From Mesorhizobium amorphae (GTDB lineage Bacteria; Pseudomonadota; Alphaproteobacteria; Rhizobiales; Rhizobiaceae): a DNA stretch of 64,000 nucleotides. Shown here piece after piece: positions 57,805-64,000 of this stretch. Numbering within the stretch: position 1 is the first letter of the stretch; every line of letters begins with the position of its first letter. The stretch lies in contig NZ_JHQS01000060.1 in NCBI RefSeq assembly GCF_014843845.1, forward strand, positions 1 through 64,000. The letters run 5' to 3'. The position numbers and the translations under genes are program-made. The notes under the pieces were generated by a model. That model did not search any database. It saw only the letters and a program-made list of their open reading frames with translations, and was not told where the DNA came from.

Positions 57805-59181
57805 TTATTTCGACGGATTGATCCAGCCGTTCGGCGGGCCGAAGCCGTTCATCGCCTCGGCGGGGCCCCAGGTTTTCGGCTCGTAGAGATGCGGCGGCGT
57901 GGAGTCGCCTAGAACCGGACCAACAATGCGCCAGGCCAGTTCGCTGGCGTCCTGACGGGTGAACAGCTGGCCATTGCCGTTCATGGCATCGCCGATCAAC
58001 CGCTCATAGGGCGGCATGTCGCCCTTGCTGTCGTCGAGCGCGGTGAGTTCCACCTGCTCGCCGACCATGTCGTCGCCGGCCTGCTTGCGCTGGGCGCCGA
58101 TCGAGATCGCCACAAGCGGATCGATGCGGAAGCGAACATAGTTGGCGTCGCCGGGCTCGATCGGATCGAAGACGTCCAGCGGCGGCCGTTTCAGCCGCAC
58201 GATCACCTCGGTGGCGTGCACGGGCATGTTCTTGCCGGCACGGATGAAGAAGGGCACGTCCCGCCAGCGCCATGTGTCGACGAAGAAGCGCACCGCGGCG
58301 AAGGTCTCGACCGGCGAGTTCGGCGCCACGCCGGGTTCGGCGAGATAGCCCGTGAACTGGCCGCGCACGACGTCGTCCTTGGTTAGCGTGCGGATCGCGC
58401 GGAGCACCTGCACCTTCTCATCAATCAGATCGTCGGCGGAGCGGCCGACCGGCGGCTCCATGGCGAGCAGCAGCAATATGTTGAGCAGATGGTTTTCGAT
58501 GACGTCGCGGATGCAGCCGACATCGTCATAGAAGCGGCCGCGCCCCTCGATGCCGAAATCCTCGGCCATGGTGATCTGCACGCTCTCGACGAAGTTGCGG
58601 TTCCAGATCGGCTCGAGGAAGGAATTGGCGAAGCGGAAATAGAGCAGGTTCTGGATCGCTTCCTTGCCGAGATAGTGGTCGATGCGGAAGATCGACTGTT
58701 CTTCGAACACCAGGTGCAGCACCCGGTTCAGCCAGCGTGCCGATTGCAGATCGTGGCCGAACGGCTTTTCCACCATCAGCCGCGCGGCATGCGCGGTGCC
58801 GGACTGTTCAAGCCCCTGGACGACGGTTTCGAACATGGTCGGCGGCACCGCCATGTAGTGCAGCGGCCGCTGCGCCGAACCGAGTGCCGTCTTCAGCTTC
58901 TCGAAGGTCGCCCCATCGCGATAATCGCCGCTGACATAGCGCAATTGCGAGGCGAGCTTGGCGAAGACCTCGTCGTCGACGCTGCCCAGCGCATTGACGA
59001 TGCCGTCGTGGGCGCGCGCCTGCAATTTGCCGATGTCCCAGGGGTCGAAGGCGACGCCGATCACCGGCTCTGTCAGCGTCCCCTTGGCGACCATCTGGTA
59101 GAGGGCGGGGAAAATCTTCTTGTGGGCGAGGTCGCCGGTCGCTCCGAAGAGCACCAGCGTGTCGGACCGTTCCTGACTCAT
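57805..59181 (-). CDS. zwf: Glucose-6-phosphate 1-dehydrogenase
   Basis: 458 residues. Oxidises glucose 6-phosphate to 6-phosphogluconolactone. NADP motif LVLFGATGDLAHKKIFPALYQM (9-30), substrate site IFRIDHYLGKEAIQNLLYFRFAN, EKPFGHDLQSA. Slightly shorter than the E. coli enzyme (491). Next to gnd and ppgK in the same direction; 6-phosphogluconolactonase (pgl) is not in the cluster. Confidence 0.96.
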   Translation of the reverse strand: MSQERSDTLVLFGATGDLAHKKIFPALYQMVAKGTLTEPVIGVAFDPWDIGKLQARAHDGIVNALGSVDDEVFAKLASQLRYVSGDYRDGATFEKLKTALGSAQRPLHYMAVPPTMFETVVQGLEQSGTAHAARLMVEKPFGHDLQSARWLNRVLHLVFEEQSIFRIDHYLGKEAIQNLLYFRFANSFLEPIWNRNFVESVQITMAEDFGIEGRGRFYDDVGCIRDVIENHLLNILLLLAMEPPVGRSADDLIDEKVQVLRAIRTLTKDDVVRGQFTGYLAEPGVAPNSPVETFAAVRFFVDTWRWRDVPFFIRAGKNMPVHATEVIVRLKRPPLDVFDPIEPGDANYVRFRIDPLVAISIGAQRKQAGDDMVGEQVELTALDDSKGDMPPYERLIGDAMNGNGQLFTRQDASELAWRIVGPVLGDSTPPHLYEPKTWGPAEAMNGFGPPNGWINPSK

Positions 59182-59192
59182 TTTGTCTCCCC

Positions 59193-60206
59193 TCAGGCGC
59201 CGGTCTTGGGCTTTTCGACATGGCCGCCAAAGGCATAGCGCATGGCGGACAGAAGCTTGTCGGAGAATTCGGATTCGCCCTGCGAGGAGAAGCGGTCGAA
59301 CAGGGCCGAGGAGAGGACCGGGGCCGGTACGCCGGTATCGATGGCCGCTTTTAGCGTCCAGCGACCCTCACCCGAATCCGAAACCCGGCCGCCGAACTGG
59401 GTCAGCGCCGAATCGGTCTTCAAGGCACCGGCCGTCAGGTCGAGCAGCCAGGAGCCGATGACGCTGCCGTGGCGCCAGACTTCGGCGACCTGAGCCAGAT
59501 CGATGTCGAACTGGTAATATTGCGGGTTTTCCAGCGGGCTGGTTTCGGCATCGGCCGAACGCTGCCGCTTGCCGGCATTGGCCGACTTCAGGATGTTCAT
59601 GCCTTCGGCATAGGCGGCCATGACGCCGTATTCTATGCCGTTATGGACCATCTTGACGAAATGGCCTGCGCCGCTCGGTCCGCAATGCAGGTAGCCGAAG
59701 GGGGCGGTTCCGCCGTCCTTGGCCGGGGTGGCGCCGGCATCCGCGCCGGGCGCCAGCGTGGCGAAGATCGGGTCGAGATGGCGTACCGCCTCGTCGGGGC
59801 CGCCGATCATCAGGCAGTAGCCGCGCTCCAGCCCCCAGACACCGCCGCTGGTGCCGACATCGACGTAATTGATGCCCTTGGCCGCGAGCTCCGCGGCCTG
59901 GTCGACGGCGTCGTGGTAGTAGGAATTGCCGCCGTCGATGACGATGTCGCCGGGCTCCATCAGTGCCGCCACTTGGTCGGCGATCTTGCCGGTGATCGCC
60001 GCCGGCAGCATCAGCCAGGCGCAACGCGGCTTGGCAAGCTTGCCGACGAACTCCTCCATCGAGGCAGCACCAACGGCGCCGTCCTTGACCAGGGCGGCGA
60101 CGCTCGCCGGGTTGATGTCGTAGACGACGCATTCGTGGCCGTCGCGCATCAGGCGGCGCACCATGTTGGCGCCCATCCTGCCCAGTCCCATCATTCCGAT
60201 CTGCAT
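59193..60206 (-). CDS. gnd: 6-phosphogluconate dehydrogenase, decarboxylating, short (YqeC-like) form
   Basis: 337 residues from ATG 60206. NAD(P) motif MQIGMMGLGRMGANMVRRL, DGGNSYYHDAVDQAAELAAKGINYVDVGTSGGVWG, GPSGAGHFVKMVHNGIEYGVMAAYAEGMN, and GEGRWTLKAAIDTGVPAPVLSSALFDRFSSQ. The family of about 300 to 340 residues differs from the 470-residue Gnd and is often NAD-preferring. 12 bp before zwf. Confidence 0.95.
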   Translation of the reverse strand: MQIGMMGLGRMGANMVRRLMRDGHECVVYDINPASVAALVKDGAVGAASMEEFVGKLAKPRCAWLMLPAAITGKIADQVAALMEPGDIVIDGGNSYYHDAVDQAAELAAKGINYVDVGTSGGVWGLERGYCLMIGGPDEAVRHLDPIFATLAPGADAGATPAKDGGTAPFGYLHCGPSGAGHFVKMVHNGIEYGVMAAYAEGMNILKSANAGKRQRSADAETSPLENPQYYQFDIDLAQVAEVWRHGSVIGSWLLDLTAGALKTDSALTQFGGRVSDSGEGRWTLKAAIDTGVPAPVLSSALFDRFSSQGESEFSDKLLSAMRYAFGGHVEKPKTGA

Positions 60207-60240
60207 GGTCTCGTCCTGAAACGTTTGAGGAATCGAAATT

Positions 60241-62652
60241 CTATTCCGGCTCATCAATGCCGACGGAGAAGTCGACATTCTCCCAACGGCCGGTGTCGGG
60301 CCAGAAAAAAGTGAAGACGATGGTGTTTCCCGGCGGCATTTCGCTAACCGGCAGGTCCACCAGATGGACACCGAAGGCGTTCTCGGCGGTCTTGCTGTCC
60401 TGGACGGTCAGCCATTTGTCTGTCGTCCAGTGAACCACGCCACGTGCCGAGAGTTCCACGCGCAACACCTTGCCGGCCGGGATTGTGCGGATCTTGTTGT
60501 TGAAGCGCCATATCCTGAGCGGCGACACCGTCTTTTCCTCGATATAGCGCCTGACGCCTTGCGGCGGCATGTCGAAGACGGCGCCGTCGCGCAGCGAACG
60601 CAGCAGCTTGATGTGCTCGGAATGCGCCCAGACCAGTGGCATGGCGCTGCCCGACGGCGCGCCACGCCGCAATTCGCGCTCCGGCATGTCGGGACCATCC
60701 CAGACCTGCTCGGGCAGTAGGCCGCCCTCTCCGGCCGAGGCTTCGAAGGTTTCGAGCAGCTCTTCCGCTTTGTCCTTTCGCCCTGCCGCCAGTTCGTAAT
60801 GGGCGCGTTCACCTGCCAGCAGCGGCCAGGGCCGGCCTTGGCCGGTTCCGTCGAAGGGCGCGCCGTCCTCATGCTCGCCATAGCCGTCGCCCGTATAGCG
60901 GTACCAGAGCGGCCCTTGCGGCAGGTCGCAGCGCAGCGTGGCGTCGATCACCTTCAGCGTATCGAAGATGCGCGGATCGTCGGCCGCCCTCAGGCCGAAC
61001 CGGACCAATGCCAGAGCATCAGGGCTGACGATCGCTTCGGCCGGACGGTTCGTATCGCCGGGCGGCCGGTTCTTGATCGGGACAAAGCCGTCCTTCGGCG
61101 ACGCGGCACCTGAGGCGTCCGGCGGCGCGATACGGACATAATAGCCTTTGACGGCGGCGTCCGTGCATAGGTTCGTGCCAGTAACATAGGTCCAGCGCTC
61201 GATCTGGTCGTTCCAGCAATCGGCGGTCTCGCGCAGATAGTTTGCCGGCTCCGTTTTTCCCGAGACGTCGAAAATGTCCGCCGCCGCGAGCAAAGCGGCA
61301 ATCTCGACGGCAAGCGTGAACGGGCTGTAGCCGGCGTCCTCCTCCCAGCGGTCTTCGCCGGTGACCGGGCCGTTGCGCACGACATAGGACGCCGCGCTCT
61401 CGATCATCGGCATAAAGGCGGACAGCGCCGTGCCCGAGAGGTGGCCGGCGCGGCGCAGCGCGTCGGCGAGCAGCAGCGGAAAGGCGCATTCGTCCATCTG
61501 GATGCCCGGCCAGTAGGCCGACCCGTCGAGCCAGACGTTCTGCGGCCAATGGCCGTCCGGCTGCTGGATGGAGCGGAGATAGGCGAGGATGCGCAGCGCC
61601 TCACCGGCGTCGCCTGCGGCCAGAAAGCCGCCGGCCGTCTCGACCAGGTCGCGCGGCCAGACCAGATGATAGCCGCCGAGATCGTCGTCGCCCTTGCTGA
61701 ACCCCCAGGGGATCGACAGGCTGGCGACCGCCGCGCCCGGCACGGCGAACGAACGGTGCGCGGCCAGGACCGCGGTGCTGAAGCGGTAGGTGTTTAGCCC
61801 GGACGCCGCATGGCGGTCGAGCGGCAGCAGGCTGTCCTGCCATTGGCGCCAGTTCTGGACATAAGACTTCGCCACCGGCTCGAAGCCTCGTTTCAGGCTG
61901 GCGGCAGCATTGTCGGCCGCTTCCTCCGGCGTCGCGCCGAAGCCGAGCGCCAGCAGGGCCTTGGTTGCCTTGGCGGAAAAGCCGATCTCGCCGGTCAGCG
62001 CCACGTTGCCGTCTTCGGCCCTTTGGCAGGCCGGGTCGAGGCGGCCATCCCTCCGGAGTTGCTGCCAGCCGTCGGAGAAGCCGACATAGCCGGCCGAGCA
62101 GGGGCCCCATTGCAGCGAGGAGGCGAGCGCCAGCGAGACGCCGCGCCCGGAGGCAAACAGGACAGGTCTGCCCTTGTGCTCGCCCACCCAGGCGGTATTG
62201 CCCATGCCGGCATTGACCAAATGCGGCGCCAGCAGCGCGTAGACCCGGTAATCGGCAGCCGAGCCTTTCAGTGGCGTGAAGGCGATCTCCTGCAGCAGGG
62301 CAGGGCATTTCGGGTCCGTAACGATGCGCTTTTCGACCCGCCAGCTTCCGTCGGCAGCGGTGTTGATCAGGCTGTAGCCGGGCACGCCATCCTCGAACGG
62401 CGCGATCTCATGCCTGGCGTCGCGCTTTTCTTCCGAGAAAGCGCCGCCGGGGCCGGTGACGATCAGACCGAAGTCGCGGGTGCAGGCGCTGTCGAGGCGC
62501 GGATAGTAGATCTCGTTCAAAATGCCGTGGCTGATGGTGAACCAGACGCGGCTGGTCGCTGAAAGTGCGGTGCCGACGCCGCTCTTGGCGCTTGACGTCC
62601 AACGCGCCGGGATTCCCGGGGCGCCCTGAGCAACAGTTGGCGTCGCTGCCAT
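60241..62652 (-). CDS. GH15 glucoamylase-type glycoside hydrolase
   Basis: 803 residues. N-terminal super-beta-sandwich (RVWFTISHGILNEIYYPRLDSACTRDFGLIVTG) then the GH15 (alpha/alpha)6 barrel: GDDDLGGYHLVWPRDLVETAGGFLA, GSAYWPGIQMDECAFPLLLADAL. Catalytic acid Glu in RWEEDAGYSPF (W436-E438) and base E679 in WAHSEHIKLL. Releases glucose from alpha-1,4-glucans; trehalase or related activity is possible within GH15. No signal peptide, so it acts on internal glycogen or maltodextrin. 34 bp before gnd. Confidence 0.9.
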   Translation of the reverse strand: MAATPTVAQGAPGIPARWTSSAKSGVGTALSATSRVWFTISHGILNEIYYPRLDSACTRDFGLIVTGPGGAFSEEKRDARHEIAPFEDGVPGYSLINTAADGSWRVEKRIVTDPKCPALLQEIAFTPLKGSAADYRVYALLAPHLVNAGMGNTAWVGEHKGRPVLFASGRGVSLALASSLQWGPCSAGYVGFSDGWQQLRRDGRLDPACQRAEDGNVALTGEIGFSAKATKALLALGFGATPEEAADNAAASLKRGFEPVAKSYVQNWRQWQDSLLPLDRHAASGLNTYRFSTAVLAAHRSFAVPGAAVASLSIPWGFSKGDDDLGGYHLVWPRDLVETAGGFLAAGDAGEALRILAYLRSIQQPDGHWPQNVWLDGSAYWPGIQMDECAFPLLLADALRRAGHLSGTALSAFMPMIESAASYVVRNGPVTGEDRWEEDAGYSPFTLAVEIAALLAAADIFDVSGKTEPANYLRETADCWNDQIERWTYVTGTNLCTDAAVKGYYVRIAPPDASGAASPKDGFVPIKNRPPGDTNRPAEAIVSPDALALVRFGLRAADDPRIFDTLKVIDATLRCDLPQGPLWYRYTGDGYGEHEDGAPFDGTGQGRPWPLLAGERAHYELAAGRKDKAEELLETFEASAGEGGLLPEQVWDGPDMPERELRRGAPSGSAMPLVWAHSEHIKLLRSLRDGAVFDMPPQGVRRYIEEKTVSPLRIWRFNNKIRTIPAGKVLRVELSARGVVHWTTDKWLTVQDSKTAENAFGVHLVDLPVSEMPPGNTIVFTFFWPDTGRWENVDFSVGIDEPE

Positions 62653-62875
62653 GCATTGGTCTCCTGGCTCAGACCTAGACCAGGAGGGGAAGGGTTTTCA
62701 ATCGTTGCACTGCAAGTTGATCGCCTGCCGCAACGGGAGGCTGTCGTTGACAGCGGCATCGGCAAGCGTCCACTATTTCGCCGGCAGGGAGGACTGCAGG
62801 CAAACCGGGTATCGGCCGTGCGCTGGCAATGGCGTGCGGCGCCCGGTCGATTTGCAGTGATGGCAGGGAGGAACC

Positions 62876-64000
62876 ATGTCGGACGTATCTCCCCAGTTGA
62901 TCGACCGGTTGGTGGCCATTTCGCGGGCGCTGGCCGGCCATATCGATACCGGCTCGGCGTTTCGGGCAACAGCCATCGAAATCGGCACGCTCATTCCGCA
63001 CGATCACATCGATCTGGCGGTTCTGTTGCAGGGCGGGCGCCTGCACGCCTGCTACGAAGCCGGCTTCCACACCAGCTGGAGCGAACTCGCGCAGCATCCG
63101 GTGGAAGGCAGCCCGATCCGGCGTGTGCTGTGGGGCGAGACGCCCTACCTGTTGTCGGACAACGCGGTTGTCGACCCACGCTTCCACTTCGCTGGGGCGT
63201 TCGACGAGCCGATCTTCGCCGCCGAGCTGCGCAGCCGCATCATCGTGCAACTCAGGGCGCGAGGCAGCATCATCGGGGCGCTGAACATCAGCCGGCACGA
63301 GGTCGGCTGCTACACGCTGGCGGATGTGGCGGTCGCCCAGCAATGCGCCGATCTGATCGCGCCCTACATCTTCGCGCTGATCCAGACCGACGAGGCGCGG
63401 CGCGCCATGCTGGCCGAGAGCGAGGCGCGCAACCGTGCCGAGCTTTTGCGGGTCGGCGCCTCGCAGCTGACCGAAGGCATGGAGCGCGAGCGCCGCCGCA
63501 TGGCCATGGACCTGCACGACCAGACGCTTGGCGACCTCGCCCGCATCGCGCGCCAGGTCTCGGCCTTTCGCAGCCAGGGCGTGGCGCGAACCGCCCAGCT
63601 TGCCGATCTCGAGCAGGAGATCGCAAGCTGCCTGACCGAACTGCGCCATATCGTCGACGACATGCGGCCGAGCGTGCTCGAGCTGTTCGGCCTGCGCGAC
63701 GCCGTCGAGGCACATCTCAATCGCAGTGTCGCCAGAGCCAAGCCGCCGATCGCGGTGCGCATCGCCGACACCAGCGACGGCAGCGCCGACGGCCTGTCGG
63801 AAACGATGCGCACGGCGCTCTACCGGATCGTCCAGGAAGCGATCAACAATGCGGTGCGCCATGCAGCGCCTGGCCGCATCGAGGTGCTTCTGACATCGAC
63901 CGAAAGCGTGTTCAGGGTCATCGTCACCGACGATGGCCGTGGCTGCGGCGCGGTCGATCCGGCCGCCCAGGGCGGCATCGGCCACATGCATACGCGGGCC
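62876..64000 (+). CDS. GAF-domain sensor histidine kinase, NarL/HisKA_3 type (cut by window end)
   Basis: 375 residues visible, ATG 62876 after GGGAGGA. GAF-like sensor 1-165 (RLVAISRALAGHIDTGSAFRATAIEIGTLIPHD), a short coiled linker, dimerisation domain with phosphoacceptor H214 in RRRMAMDLHDQTLGDLARIARQ, and HATPase_c (MRTALYRIVQEAINNAVRHAAPGRIEVLL, VTDDGRGCG, GGIGHMHTRA). No membrane helix, so a soluble sensor. Its response regulator is probably just outside the window. Confidence 0.9.
   Translation, partial: MSDVSPQLIDRLVAISRALAGHIDTGSAFRATAIEIGTLIPHDHIDLAVLLQGGRLHACYEAGFHTSWSELAQHPVEGSPIRRVLWGETPYLLSDNAVVDPRFHFAGAFDEPIFAAELRSRIIVQLRARGSIIGALNISRHEVGCYTLADVAVAQQCADLIAPYIFALIQTDEARRAMLAESEARNRAELLRVGASQLTEGMERERRRMAMDLHDQTLGDLARIARQVSAFRSQGVARTAQLADLEQEIASCLTELRHIVDDMRPSVLELFGLRDAVEAHLNRSVARAKPPIAVRIADTSDGSADGLSETMRTALYRIVQEAINNAVRHAAPGRIEVLLTSTESVFRVIVTDDGRGCGAVDPAAQGGIGHMHTRA

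Overview
The window reads as chromosome of an alphaproteobacterium of the order Rhizobiales, most probably Mesorhizobium or a close relative. I infer this from gene content and order, not from a database search: MucR/Ros-type zinc-finger regulator, CenR-like response regulator, CtrA-type TTAA-N7-TTAA boxes, a sigma-54-type promoter before glnK-amtB, an alphaproteobacterial Mic60 gene between hemD and hemY, GC-rich coding sequence, and short palindromic intergenic repeats of the kind that fill Mesorhizobium genomes. No rRNA, tRNA, CRISPR array or intact insertion sequence was seen.

Layout. 1-7043: 5' end of xerC (leftward), rimM-trmD, then about 4.8 kb of accessory genes (GFA protein, ArsR/SRPBCC pair, LysE exporter with divergent MocR regulator, TSUP permease) before rplS. 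7100-11163: ohr-ohrR, an amino-acid ABC receptor and permease without ATPase, a methyltransferase. 11164-16220: leuC, two tandem membrane GGDEF proteins, a small secreted protein under a CtrA-like box, an MliC-like lipoprotein. 16349-20315: sdhC-sdhD-sdhA-DUF3052-sdhB. 20456-23108: YceH, OsmC, a YCII protein and small membrane proteins. 23109-25034: the accessory hot spot, a scrambled low-GC segment holding a degenerate copy of the 3' end of the neighbouring ubiH-like gene, a phage-portal-like remnant and two unrecognised genes. 25035-30206: ubiH-like monooxygenase, tesB, glnK-amtB, a small secreted protein. 30295-37477: ftsK with CtrA box, lolA, xth, a cAMP-type sensor, cenR, an L,D-transpeptidase, a DUF1127 protein.

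37641-48896: LysR regulator, DUF1761 protein, a five-gene leftward operon tsaD-gpsA-yciI-EVE-methyltransferase, and a rightward hemC-hemD-mic60-hemY-terB-GATase run. 49040-56968: RND efflux pump and adaptor, an MFS exporter, an aminotransferase, a MucR regulator. 57085-62652: leftward glucose module (GH15 glucosidase, short gnd, zwf, polyphosphate glucokinase) that would take alpha-glucoside to ribulose 5-phosphate. 62876-64000: GAF plus HisKA_3 sensor kinase cut by the window end.

Most of the window is ordinary core chromosome. The part most worth new work is 23188-25337: a 1.7-kb insertion bounded by a near-identical partial duplication of ubiH, with phage debris and an unknown two-gene unit. 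Other points of interest are DUF3052 inside the sdh operon, candidate CtrA boxes at ftsK and at a small secreted protein, and symmetrical operators at the arsR-type and mocR-type regulators.
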